Positions 24,658 to 33,097 of a stretch of DNA of 64,000 nucleotides are shown piece by piece. The notes below the pieces were generated by a model. The model did no database searches and had not been told where the DNA came from. It was given only the letters and a program-made list of their open reading frames with translations. How positions within the stretch are numbered: position 1 is the stretch's first letter; every line of letters starts with the position of its first letter. Location: the NCBI GenBank assembly GCA_036677375.1, contig JAVBWO010000002.1, positions 1 through 64,000 on the forward strand, written 5' to 3'. Made by a program: the position numbers and the translations under genes. This stretch comes from JAVBWO01 sp036677375. Its GTDB lineage: Bacteria; Bacillota; Dehalobacteriia; UBA4068; UBA4997.

Positions 24658-25620
24658 TTGGTAGATAAATTGATCGTTCAAGCCTCGCCTCATATCAGGA
24701 AACGTGAGAGCACCCGATCTATCATGCTGAAGGTGATCATCGCTTTGGTTCCTGCCGGCATTGCTTCGGTGGTGATATTTGGTTTAAGATCCTTATTGCT
24801 GATTGGCGTCTGTGTGGCGTCCTGCGTATTATTTGAATATCTTTATCGTTTATTAATGAAAAAAGACAATACCATCGGTGACTTGAGCGCGGTGGTGACC
24901 GGTATTCTTCTTGCTTATAATCTTCCGGTTGGGTTCCCGGTTTGGATGGCTATTATTGGTAGTTTTTGCGCAATTGTGATCATTAAACAATTATTCGGCG
25001 GTATTGGTCAAAACTTCGTTAATCCTGCTATCGCGGCAAGGGTGATTCTGATTGTGGCCTTTGCCCAGCCCATGACCACCTGGGTTATTCCGCAAGTAGC
25101 GGATGGCAGTATTATTACGGTTGCGGGAGCGACGCCCCTTTCGATTCTAACAAAAGGCACTACGGCGGGCATGCCCAGTTATATGGATATGTTTTTGGGT
25201 CTTCGGGGAGGATGTTTGGGTGAGACCTGTATCGCGGCTCTGCTTTTAGGCGGCATCTTCTTGATGGTGACCCGGGTGATCAATCCGGTAACGCCCATTG
25301 CTTTTTTGGGTACAATAGTCGTGTTGGCGTTGGCTTTGGGAACAGATCCTTTGTATCATTTCTTAGCCGGGGGTGCTGTTTTAGGCGCCTTCTTTATGGC
25401 GACGGATTATACGACCAGCCCCGCTACTACCAAAGGAAAGCTCATTTTCGGCATCGCCTGCGGTGTTCTGACCATCACGATCAGGATGTTTGGCAATTAC
25501 CCCGAAGGCGTATCTTTTGCCATCTTACTTATGAACATCGTCACGCCTCTCATTGACCGGTCGTGCAAAACAAAACCTTTTGGAGCTGTTAAAGCAGCCA
25601 AAAGAGGAGGTGTGGCATAA
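24658..25620 (+). CDS. rnfD: Rnf complex subunit D
   Basis: Integral membrane subunit of about nine to ten helices (320 residues) thought to take part in ion translocation. The covalent flavin site is TTDYTTSPATT, in which the SPAT threonine would carry FMN added by ApbE. Starts at TTG with AGGGG 10 nt upstream. The gene is 13 nt after rnfC and 2 nt before rnfG. Confidence 0.95.
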   Translation: MVDKLIVQASPHIRKRESTRSIMLKVIIALVPAGIASVVIFGLRSLLLIGVCVASCVLFEYLYRLLMKKDNTIGDLSAVVTGILLAYNLPVGFPVWMAIIGSFCAIVIIKQLFGGIGQNFVNPAIAARVILIVAFAQPMTTWVIPQVADGSIITVAGATPLSILTKGTTAGMPSYMDMFLGLRGGCLGETCIAALLLGGIFLMVTRVINPVTPIAFLGTIVVLALALGTDPLYHFLAGGAVLGAFFMATDYTTSPATTKGKLIFGIACGVLTITIRMFGNYPEGVSFAILLMNIVTPLIDRSCKTKPFGAVKAAKRGGVA

Positions 25621-25622
25621 AC

Positions 25623-26162
25623 ATGGAGAAAAAAACCCTTATCATGCCACCTTTGGTTTTGACCATTATTTGTCTGGTTGTTACGGTGGCTTTGGTATTG
25701 ACTTATCAATATACCAAGCCCTATATTGAAGCGGTGACGCAGGCTACGGCAGATGCCGCCCGGCGGGAGGTTTTTCCGGAAAGCGGCGCCGATTTTACCC
25801 TACAGGATTTACAGATGGATGGGTTGGCTGATGCCTATGTGGCTACCGACAGCAATGGGGAAACCATCGGTTATGTGATTACTGCCGCCTCGAAAGGGTA
25901 TGGCGGTTTGGTCAATGTAATGGTGGGTCTTGATGCAAAAGGAAATCTTACCGGGGTCAAGATGATGGATAACAATGAAACCCCCGGTCTTGGCAGTAAA
26001 GTAGGAGAAGCAAAATACACGTCGCAGTTTCTGGACAAAAACTACGAAACCTATAAGGATGTGGCCGCCATCAGCGGCGCGACCATTACTTCCACTGCCT
26101 TTAAAAATGCTTTGGCAATCGCAATGGATGCTTATGGCAAGATGTCGGGAGGTGGAAAATAA
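25623..26162 (+). CDS. rnfG: Rnf complex subunit G
   Basis: Single N-terminal membrane helix (LTIICLVVTVALVLTYQYT) and an extracytoplasmic FMN-binding domain, 179 residues. The flavinylation motif SGATITSTAF near residue 155 carries the acceptor threonine for covalent FMN. GLGSKVGEAKYTSQF is the typical preceding stretch. AGAGGAGG lies upstream of the ATG, within the 3' end of rnfD. Confidence 0.95.
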   Translation: MEKKTLIMPPLVLTIICLVVTVALVLTYQYTKPYIEAVTQATADAARREVFPESGADFTLQDLQMDGLADAYVATDSNGETIGYVITAASKGYGGLVNVMVGLDAKGNLTGVKMMDNNETPGLGSKVGEAKYTSQFLDKNYETYKDVAAISGATITSTAFKNALAIAMDAYGKMSGGGK

Positions 26163-26834
26163 ATGAACGCCATGAAAACACTGACCAATGGTATTATTAA
26201 AGAAAATCCTGTCTTAGTATTGATTTTAGGAACTTGCCCTACCATCGCGGTAACCACCATGGCGCAAAACGGTATCGGCATGGGTATTGCCACGATGATG
26301 GTTTTGGCTTGTTCCAACGTGGTGATTTCGCTTTTGAAAAATGTCATTCCCGATAAAGTCCGCATTCCCTGTTACATTGTGGTAATTGCCGGTTTTGTTA
26401 CCATTGTCGGTTTTATCGTGAAAGCCTTTGCGCCTGATTTGGATAAGCAGTTAGGGGTATTTTTACCGCTGATTGTGGTGAACTGCATTATTTTAGGCCG
26501 TGCTGAAATGTTTGCCAGCAAAAACCGTGTGGGAATGTCATTTTTGGACGGCATCGGCATGGGCATTGGTTTTACCCTGGCCTTGTTTATGATGGGAACC
26601 ATTCGGGAGATCATCGGTTCCGGCACTTGGATGGGATTTCAGTTGATCCCGGAAAGCGTCACGCCCATGGCCATCCTGAAATTGGCCCCCGGCGGTTTCT
26701 TTGTTTTCGGAATTTTGATTGCTTTGGTAAACTATATTACGAAAGGTAAAGTTATCAAAAAAGACATGGGCTGCGGCGGCTGTCCTAACGCTGCCCTTTG
26801 TGCCCAAGCCAGGGAAGGAGGCTGCCAATCATGA
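26163..26834 (+). CDS. rnfE: Rnf complex subunit E
   Basis: Polytopic membrane protein of about six helices (223 residues), one of the paired RnfA/RnfE subunits. In known structures the pair holds a membrane-embedded [2Fe-2S] cluster. The conserved cysteine lies in LGTCPTIAV near residue 25, and NCIILGRAEMFA is typical. A Cys-rich tail (CGGCPNAALC) ends the protein. It starts directly after rnfG and overlaps rnfA by 4 nt. Confidence 0.95.
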   Translation: MNAMKTLTNGIIKENPVLVLILGTCPTIAVTTMAQNGIGMGIATMMVLACSNVVISLLKNVIPDKVRIPCYIVVIAGFVTIVGFIVKAFAPDLDKQLGVFLPLIVVNCIILGRAEMFASKNRVGMSFLDGIGMGIGFTLALFMMGTIREIIGSGTWMGFQLIPESVTPMAILKLAPGGFFVFGILIALVNYITKGKVIKKDMGCGGCPNAALCAQAREGGCQS

Positions 26835-27424
26835 GTAGTTATTTTGCCATTGTTCTCGCGGCTATTTTAGTCAATAACGTTGTATTGGCTCAGTTTTTAG
26901 GAATTTGTCCTTTCTTGGGGGTTTCCAAAAAACTTGATTCCGCTGTCGGGATGAGCATTGCCGTTACCTTCGTTTTAGTCATTGCGGCTGCCGTAACCTG
27001 GCCTATCTATACTTTTTTGCTGTATCCCCATGATTTAGGCTATTTGAACACCATGGTATTCATTTTGGTCATTGCCGCCTTGGTTCAATTGGTGGAAACA
27101 ACTTTGAAAAAGTATATCCCGGCATTATACAAATCTTTAGGGATTTACCTGCCATTGATTACCACCAACTGTGCTGTTTTGGGTATCACGCTTAAAAATA
27201 TTGAAAACGCTTACGGTTTTGGGGAGGCTATGGTTAATTCCTTCGGAACAGGGGTCGGCTTCCTGCTGGCCATGGTTCTTTTTGCCGGCGTCCGTTCCAG
27301 GATTGAAGCCTGCGACGTGCCCGAATGCTTTAAGGGGATTCCTATTACCCTGGTAGCAGCTTCTATTATGGCTGTTGCGTTCATGGGCTTTTCCGGTGTG
27401 ATCACCGGAATATTCGGTGCATAA
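26831..27424 (+). CDS. rnfA: Rnf complex subunit A
   Basis: Six-helix membrane subunit paralogous to RnfE (197 residues). NNVVLAQFLGICPFLGVSK carries the conserved cysteine for the membrane iron-sulfur cluster, and TTNCAVLGITLKNIEN is the second hallmark. AAGGAGG lies 9 nt upstream of the ATG, which overlaps the rnfE stop (ATGA). Confidence 0.96.
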   Translation: MSSYFAIVLAAILVNNVVLAQFLGICPFLGVSKKLDSAVGMSIAVTFVLVIAAAVTWPIYTFLLYPHDLGYLNTMVFILVIAALVQLVETTLKKYIPALYKSLGIYLPLITTNCAVLGITLKNIENAYGFGEAMVNSFGTGVGFLLAMVLFAGVRSRIEACDVPECFKGIPITLVAASIMAVAFMGFSGVITGIFGA

Positions 27425-27455
27425 CCAATTAACAGGAAGATAGGAGTATGATAGC

Positions 27456-28274
27456 ATGTTCGAATCATTTATGTTGCCTATAGTGTTGGTTACTGTCATC
27501 GGATTGCTTGCCGGTGTGATGCTGGTGATTGCCGCTAAATTTATGGCGGTGAAAACCGATGAAAGGCTGGTGGCGGTACGGGAGGTTCTTCCCGGCGCCA
27601 ACTGCGGTGCTTGCGGTTTTGCCGGCTGCGACGATTATGCTGCCCATATTGTGAACGACGGAGTGGCAACCAACTTATGCACGCCGGGGGGCGCTGACGT
27701 TTCCCGGAAGATCAGTGAGGTTTTGGGTGTTGCATTTGCCGATGTGGTAGAAAAGCGCGGTATTGTGAAATGTTCCGGCGATTGTGACGCCACCCATTAT
27801 ATTATGGATTATCAAGGACGCAAGTCCTGCAACGCGGCTAATTCTTTTTTCCAGGGCCGGGGTACCTGCAGCCATGCCTGTCTTGGTTATGGCGATTGTG
27901 TTAATGTCTGCCAATATGACGCGATTCATATCGTAAACGGCGTTGCCGTGATCGACAAATCAAAATGCACCGGCTGCGGTATGTGCGCGCGCCAATGTCC
28001 AAACAATTTGATTGCGATGGTTCCTGCTGCATCTCACGTTTTTGTTGCCTGTTCCAGCACGGACAAAGGCGCTGTGACCCGGAAGATCTGCCGGAATGGC
28101 TGCATCGGCTGTAAAAAATGCGAAAAGGCCTGTGAGGCCGGCGCCATTACCGTCAACGATAATTTGGCCCATATTGATTCCGCAAAATGCACCAATTGCC
28201 GCGCTTGTGTCAGCCAGTGTCCCACCGGCGTGATCAAAGATTGCCTGAAGGCGCTGGAAGGTTCCGAAAATTAA
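27456..28274 (+). CDS. rnfB: Rnf complex subunit B (ferredoxin-binding)
   Basis: Receives electrons from reduced ferredoxin. One N-terminal helix (residues 3-27), then an RnfB-type [4Fe-4S] domain (NCGACGFAGCDDYA) and several ferredoxin-like clusters: CTGCGMCARQCP, CIGCKKCEKAC and CTNCRACVSQCP. At 272 residues it is of clostridial type, with more clusters than the proteobacterial form. TAGGAG precedes the ATG. Last gene of the operon, followed by a terminator. Confidence 0.96.
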   Translation: MFESFMLPIVLVTVIGLLAGVMLVIAAKFMAVKTDERLVAVREVLPGANCGACGFAGCDDYAAHIVNDGVATNLCTPGGADVSRKISEVLGVAFADVVEKRGIVKCSGDCDATHYIMDYQGRKSCNAANSFFQGRGTCSHACLGYGDCVNVCQYDAIHIVNGVAVIDKSKCTGCGMCARQCPNNLIAMVPAASHVFVACSSTDKGAVTRKICRNGCIGCKKCEKACEAGAITVNDNLAHIDSAKCTNCRACVSQCPTGVIKDCLKALEGSEN

Positions 28275-28346
28275 TGTTCCAAAGATTAATTCATTGCTCT
28301 TGCGGCATGATGTTACAGGGAAAAAATAATAAGGTAAAAAACAATA

Positions 28347-28378
28347 AAAAAGCCCCGGCATAGCCGAGGCTTTTGGTT
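28347..28378. terminator. Bidirectional terminator between rnfB and metQ
   Basis: AAAAGCCCCGGC pairs with GCCGAGGCTTTT (one mismatch) around a 2-nt loop. A tracts before and T after let it serve both convergent operons. Confidence 0.8.
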
Positions 28379-28401
28379 TCAGTATGGAATACAAAATCTG
28401 T

Positions 28402-29265
28402 TTAGAATACGGGAACAACACTGACACCATATTTTTCCGTGATGAACTGGCGGGTTTCCTCTGAGGTCAGGGCTTTGACAAGAGCCTGGATCTCCGGTTT
28501 GGATTCATCGCCGGGTCTTACCGCCAGGATATTGGCGAATTCTTGTGCGTTTTCAGAATCGCTGGCTTCCTTAGTCAAAACCTTATCGGTGACATTGGCT
28601 TCCAGAGCATAATTGCCGTTGATGACGGCGAAATCAACATCCCCCAAGCTTCTGGGGATAGCGGCAGCTTCTGTTTCGATGATCTTGACCTGGAAAGGAT
28701 TTTCGGTAATATCGGTGACGGTAGCTTCAAGACCCGCATCAGGATTCAGCTTTATAATGCCGTTAGTCTCTAAGAGCTGTAAAGCTCTGGCTTCGTTAGT
28801 GGTGTCATTGGGAACGGCAATTTCCGCACCGGCAGAAATATTTTTCAAATCGTTGCTTTTCCCGCTGTAAATACCAAGAGGCTCAAAGTGAATGGCGGCA
28901 GCAGAAACTAAATTGGTACCATTTTTGACGTTGAAATCATCCAGATAGTGTTTGTGTTGAAAATAGTTGGCGTCCAGTTCTTTGTCGTCTAATGCCTTGT
29001 TGGGCAATACATAGTCGGTGAATTCTTCAATTTGCAGGTCAATGCCTTCTGCGGCTAGAATGGGTTTGACAAATTCTAAGATCTCGGCGTGGGGCGAAGG
29101 GGTGGCGCCTACTTTTAATACGATGGGCTCGGTAGCGGCGTTCGTGGCGTCGTCGCCGGCAACGGCTTGTGTTTTGTCGGCGGCTGTGTTGCCGCAGGCG
29201 GCCAAGGCAAGGACCAGTAGGAGCAAAGCTGCGATGGCGGTAAATTTCTTAAAATTATTTTTCAT
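28402..29265 (-). CDS. metQ: Methionine ABC transporter substrate-binding lipoprotein
   Basis: MetQ-type lipoprotein of 287 residues. Signal peptide with lipobox LALAAC at residues 19-24, a linker, then the NlpA/MetQ domain: VGATPSPHAEILEFVKPIL, ANYFQHKHYLDDFN, AIHFEPLGIYSGKS and VPNDTTNEARALQLL. It delivers methionine (possibly D-methionine or the sulfoxide) to MetI/MetN. Last gene of the metN-metI-metQ operon on the minus strand, behind a T-box leader. AAAGAGG precedes the ATG. Confidence 0.95.
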   Translation of the reverse strand: MKNNFKKFTAIAALLLLVLALAACGNTAADKTQAVAGDDATNAATEPIVLKVGATPSPHAEILEFVKPILAAEGIDLQIEEFTDYVLPNKALDDKELDANYFQHKHYLDDFNVKNGTNLVSAAAIHFEPLGIYSGKSNDLKNISAGAEIAVPNDTTNEARALQLLETNGIIKLNPDAGLEATVTDITENPFQVKIIETEAAAIPRSLGDVDFAVINGNYALEANVTDKVLTKEASDSENAQEFANILAVRPGDESKPEIQALVKALTSEETRQFITEKYGVSVVPVF

Positions 29266-29306
29266 GTAAACAACCTCTTTCTTTTTAAAATATTTGCTTG
29301 GCTGTT

Positions 29307-29978
29307 TCAGCCATTGCGTTTATCAATTTTTTTGGCAACTAAATTAAAAACAACTTGGATCATCTGCACGATGATGATGAGCAGTATAATGGTAATGATC
29401 ATCATATCGGCCTGATAACGGTGATAACCGTAGCGGATGGCAACATCGCCAAGGCCGCCGCCGCCTACCGCGCCCGCCATGGCGGAATAGCCGATCAAGG
29501 TAATAGTAGTGATAGAAAGACCGCGGATCAAGGAGGGAATTGCCTCCGGTATCAGAACCTTGGAAATGATCTGCCAATTGGTGGCCCCCATGGTCTTGGC
29601 GGCTTCAATAACACCGGAATCCAGCTCTTCTAAAGAGGTTTCCACTAGGCGGGCCACAAAAGGCGCCGCGGCGACTACTAGGGGAACGATAGCGGCGGTG
29701 GAGCCGATCATTTTGCCCACGATAAGCTTGGTGAAAGGAATCAAAAACACCATCAGAATAATAAAAGGGATGGAGCGGCCAATATTGATGATCCAGCCTA
29801 AAACGGTGTTCAGCGTCTTATTGGGATGAATGCCGTTTGCTCCGCTGGTGACCATTAAAATGCCTAAGGGCAGACCGATGATATAGGCAAAAAAGGTCGA
29901 TACAAAGACCATATAAAGAGTAGCGCCTGTCTCTTCCATCAACATAGCCCAGTTTTGATTGATCAAATCAAAACTCAT
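29307..29978 (-). CDS. metI: Methionine ABC transporter permease
   Basis: Five-helix permease of 223 residues. The ABC coupling segment EAAKTMGATNWQIISKVLIPEA (given in part) matches the EAA loop that contacts the ATPase. The start overlaps the metN stop by 4 nt (ATGA), and metQ follows after 41 nt. The order metN-metI-metQ is the usual one. Confidence 0.95.
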   Translation of the reverse strand: MSFDLINQNWAMLMEETGATLYMVFVSTFFAYIIGLPLGILMVTSGANGIHPNKTLNTVLGWIINIGRSIPFIILMVFLIPFTKLIVGKMIGSTAAIVPLVVAAAPFVARLVETSLEELDSGVIEAAKTMGATNWQIISKVLIPEAIPSLIRGLSITTITLIGYSAMAGAVGGGGLGDVAIRYGYHRYQADMMIITIILLIIIVQMIQVVFNLVAKKIDKRNG

Positions 29979-30721
29979 TGTGCATCACCCCCCTCTATAC
30001 TTAAAAGCATTCTGGCGATGGAACTTTTTGGGTTAGTTAAAATTTCTTTGGTCAACCCTTTTTCCACCAAGATACTGTTGTCTATAACAGCTACTTTATT
30101 GCAGATGGACTTTACAACACCTATTTCGTGCGTAATGATCAAAATGGTAACGTGAAACTGCCGGTTGATATCCTGTAGCAAGCGAAGAATGGATTTTGTG
30201 GTGAGCGAGTCTAGTGCGGAAGTCGGTTCGTCACAAAGAAGGATCTTCGGGTTGGTGGCCAAGGCGCGGGCGATTGCCACCCGTTGTTTCTGTCCGCCGG
30301 AAAGCTGAGAGGGGTAGGTATTGATCTTTTCTTCCAGGCCTACAAGCTTTGCCAAAAACTCCACCCTGTCTTTGATGGCTTCTTTCTCCGTATGCTGCAA
30401 TTCCAGGGGGAAGGCAATGTTTTGGCCGACGGTTCGCTGCATCAGCAGGTTGTAACCTTGGAATATGACGCCGATCTCTTTTCTTAAGTCAAGGAGATCG
30501 CGGCCTCTTAAAGCGCCAGTATCTTTGTTGTCAATGATGATGTTGCCCGATGTGGGTTGCTCCAAAAGGGCGATACAGCGAAGCAGGGTGCTCTTTCCCG
30601 CGCCGCTCATCCCGATAACGCCAAAGATATCTCCTGTATGTACATGAAGATCGATATGATCCAGAGCGCTGATGTTCTCCGGCCCATGGAATACTTTGGT
30701 AAGCTGATTGATTTGTATCAT
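29975..30721 (-). CDS. metN: Methionine ABC transporter ATPase, short form without NIL domain
   Basis: ATP-binding subunit with Walker A GMSGAGKST near residue 37, signature LSGGQKQRVAIARAL and Walker B ILLCDEPTSALD. It ends at 248 residues, whereas typical MetN proteins (about 340) carry a C-terminal ACT-like NIL domain that binds methionine and inhibits transport. That domain is absent here, with an ordinary stop overlapping metI, so feedback may be lacking. AGGCGG precedes the ATG. Translation lies downstream of a T-box terminator/antiterminator. Confidence 0.93.
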   Translation of the reverse strand: MIQINQLTKVFHGPENISALDHIDLHVHTGDIFGVIGMSGAGKSTLLRCIALLEQPTSGNIIIDNKDTGALRGRDLLDLRKEIGVIFQGYNLLMQRTVGQNIAFPLELQHTEKEAIKDRVEFLAKLVGLEEKINTYPSQLSGGQKQRVAIARALATNPKILLCDEPTSALDSLTTKSILRLLQDINRQFHVTILIITHEIGVVKSICNKVAVIDNSILVEKGLTKEILTNPKSSIARMLLSIEGGDAQ

Positions 30722-30773
30722 GTAGACCGCCTGACTTTCTTTCGCTTCTTATTGTTAATAACAGTAAAATAAA

Positions 30774-31068
30774 TAAAAAAATCTCGTCCTTGGATTCCTC
30801 CGAGGACGAGAGCAAATGCTTCGCGGTACCACCTCTGGTTTGTTTCAACCTCGCGGCTGAAACCTTGTCGGGTACGGCAGAGAACCTGCTTATACCCTAT
30901 CGCTGTAACGGGCGACCCCGTCGTAGCCTAAGCCCTAAGACCTCGGTACGCAATTCCCAGACCATCTTCTGCCGCCTTTTGTTTTCTCCGTTCTCAGCTT
31001 ACCGGATTCTCTGTAAAAACGCCGGGCGCATACTCTTCTATTCATCATCTTTAAGTTTATTAACATTT
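30774..31068 (-). ncRNA. T-box leader, probably methionine-specific
   Basis: On the minus strand the conserved T-box AGAGGTGGTACCGCGA (30836-30821) is present, followed by a terminator stem (CTCGTCCT with AGGACGAG) and seven T at 30780-30774. Upstream, GAGTATG and AGAGAATCCGGTAAGCTGAGA fit the Stem I motifs. The likely specifier is ATG in AGAAGATGGTC, matching methionine and the metNIQ operon it precedes. Uncharged tRNA-Met would stabilise the antiterminator and switch the operon on. Confidence 0.9.
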
Positions 31069-31074
31069 GCTGTA

Positions 31075-31103
31075 ATTTTACTCCGGTTCTCACCAATAGT
31101 CAA
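31075..31103 (-). promoter_or_regulatory. Promoter of the T-box metNIQ operon
   Basis: TTGACT (31103-31098), a 17-bp spacer and TAAAAT (31080-31075) on the minus strand; predicted start near 31068. Confidence 0.75.
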
Positions 31104-31152
31104 GAAGAAATTATAAAATTTTAAAAAGTCCAGCTAATAGAGGGCAAAATAT

Positions 31153-31180
31153 TTGATTGTCGAAAAAAGTATGATATAAT
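31153..31180 (+). promoter_or_regulatory. Promoter of the third diguanylate cyclase
   Basis: TTGATT (31153-31158), 16-bp spacer, and an extended -10 TGATATAAT ending at 31180. It is divergent from the metNIQ promoter about 50 bp away. Confidence 0.7.
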
Positions 31181-31219
31181 GAAAATACTTTTATCCATCC
31201 AGGTCAGAAGGAGCATGAT

Positions 31220-32890
31220 ATGAAAGGCTTTAAGCTAGTTTATTGGTTTTATGGCGCCTTACTGGTTTTGGTTCTCTTGGTTACTTATACCGTTATTATG
31301 GTTGTCGGAGAGAATGTGCCTCTTGACAGTGAGAAGGTCCTTTCTTTGGATAGCGGCTGGTATTATCAGAAAGAAATGGGCGAGCAGCAAAGAATTGCTC
31401 TGCCGACGCGTTTGGATGTCCCCAAAGGGGAAACAGTAAGAATCTCAGGTATCCTGCCGGAAGATTATGAAAACGGTAGGACGTTATGTCTGCGCTCCTC
31501 CCAACAATCCCTGCGGATTTTACTTTCCGGGCAGACCATTTATGAATATGGCATAGACGATACACGACCTTTTGGCAAGGCTGCCGGCAGTGCCTGGCAT
31601 TTGGTGCAATTGCCTGAGGGCTCTCAAGGCCGGATGGTCACTATAGAATTGATGTCCCCTTATTCAACTTTTTCCGGTCAGATCAATGCCATTAACTTCG
31701 GCAGTAAAAGCAGTATTTTGCTGCATATTATAAATAAACATATCATCGGATTCCTGATTTGTTTTTGTATTATGTTTTTAGGTTTGGCTTTTTTATTATT
31801 TTATTTTATCCTTAGAAAAAAGATACCGCAAAACAAAAATCTTTTATATTTAGGGCTTTTTGCTTTGTTGGTTTCGGTCTGGTCTTTCACGGAGACCCGT
31901 ATTCCACAGCTTTTTTTTGCGAACACTTTTGCTGTTTTGCTATTGTCCTATTTACCTTTGATGCTATGCCCGGTTCCGCTTTTATTTTTTATAAAGGGCA
32001 ACTACCTATCCCGTCATGCCAGGCTCTATCAAGTGATTTGCTTTGTTTTCTTAATCAACTTTTTTGTTTGCACCCTCTTGCAGATCTTCAATGTCGCCGA
32101 TTTTTTGGAGACAGTTATCGTGACGCATATTCTGGTTTGCGCCAGCTTGCTGGCGATCTTGTGGACTTGTTTGGAAGAGGCTCTTAAATATAGAAATAAA
32201 AAAATTTATCTTTTTGTTTTCAGCTCCATAGGCCTTTGTATTTGTGTGGCTTTTGACATTTGCCGATTTTATATAGGGAGTTTTGAGGATAATTCCTTTT
32301 ATTTCCGGATCGGCTTGTTATTTTACATTTTTGCCTTAGGGTTGGATACGATGGTCAAAACCGCTTCCATGATTTCTTTGGGCAGGGAAGCGAAGGCACT
32401 GAAACGCCTGGCGTACCTGGACCCTTTGACCAAGAAGAAAAACCGTACTGCTTTTGACCTGGAGATGGAGCATCTGCTGAAACAGCATGGGAACCCCGGT
32501 AATATTGTCCTTGTGGAATTTGATTTGAATTATTTTAAAGATGTCAATGATACTTATGGCCATAAAACTGGCGATGAAGTGTTGATCGCCAGCGCCCAAT
32601 GCATTGACGAAGCCTTTTTCGGCATGGGGGAATGTTTCCGGATCGGTGGTGATGAATTTGTGGTGATTTTGCCGGATTGCGACGATGAGCAGCTGGCTCT
32701 TGCCTATGCCAGGCTGAAGATGCTTATGAGCGAATACAATGAAACACATGAAAATAAATTGGATATCGCCTGGGGTGACGCCCGTTTTGACTCGGAATTG
32801 GACAAAGATCTTTATGCTTTGCTTAATCGAGCTGATAAGAAGATGTACCAGCAAAAAAACATACGGAAGCAAGGCGAAGGATCCGCATAG
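31220..32890 (+). CDS. 7TM-sensor diguanylate cyclase
   Basis: A 556-residue protein: one N-terminal helix, an extracytoplasmic region of about 140 residues (40-180) of beta-rich character like 7TMR-DISM sensors, seven hydrophobic helices (about 185-390) and a GGDEF domain (about 395-550). EFDLNYFKDVNDTYGH and FRIGGDEFVVILPD are intact. No RxxD inhibitory site precedes GGDEF. It should make cyclic di-GMP in response to an external ligand, possibly a carbohydrate. GAAGGAG precedes the ATG and a strong terminator follows. Confidence 0.9.
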   Translation: MKGFKLVYWFYGALLVLVLLVTYTVIMVVGENVPLDSEKVLSLDSGWYYQKEMGEQQRIALPTRLDVPKGETVRISGILPEDYENGRTLCLRSSQQSLRILLSGQTIYEYGIDDTRPFGKAAGSAWHLVQLPEGSQGRMVTIELMSPYSTFSGQINAINFGSKSSILLHIINKHIIGFLICFCIMFLGLAFLLFYFILRKKIPQNKNLLYLGLFALLVSVWSFTETRIPQLFFANTFAVLLLSYLPLMLCPVPLLFFIKGNYLSRHARLYQVICFVFLINFFVCTLLQIFNVADFLETVIVTHILVCASLLAILWTCLEEALKYRNKKIYLFVFSSIGLCICVAFDICRFYIGSFEDNSFYFRIGLLFYIFALGLDTMVKTASMISLGREAKALKRLAYLDPLTKKKNRTAFDLEMEHLLKQHGNPGNIVLVEFDLNYFKDVNDTYGHKTGDEVLIASAQCIDEAFFGMGECFRIGGDEFVVILPDCDDEQLALAYARLKMLMSEYNETHENKLDIAWGDARFDSELDKDLYALLNRADKKMYQQKNIRKQGEGSA

Positions 32891-32900
32891 CGGGAACCGC

Positions 32901-32933
32901 ACCATCCGGCAGAAACCTGCCGGATGGTTTTTT
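32901..32933 (+). terminator. Intrinsic terminator
   Basis: A perfect 12-bp stem (ACCATCCGGCAG with CTGCCGGATGGT), a 4-nt loop and six T. Confidence 0.92.
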
Positions 32934-33097
32934 ACGTGTCGTTATATTTTGTTTTCTTTCCAAATTATTTGCTGGTAGATGCTTTTATGATCAGGTCTTT
33001 TCCCAAAAGTTAGATTTGTTTTTTGTTGAATTTGACAATGCCCAGCTACGGTGCTAAAATAAAATGGTTTGAAATATTTAAATTGGGATGAAAAATA

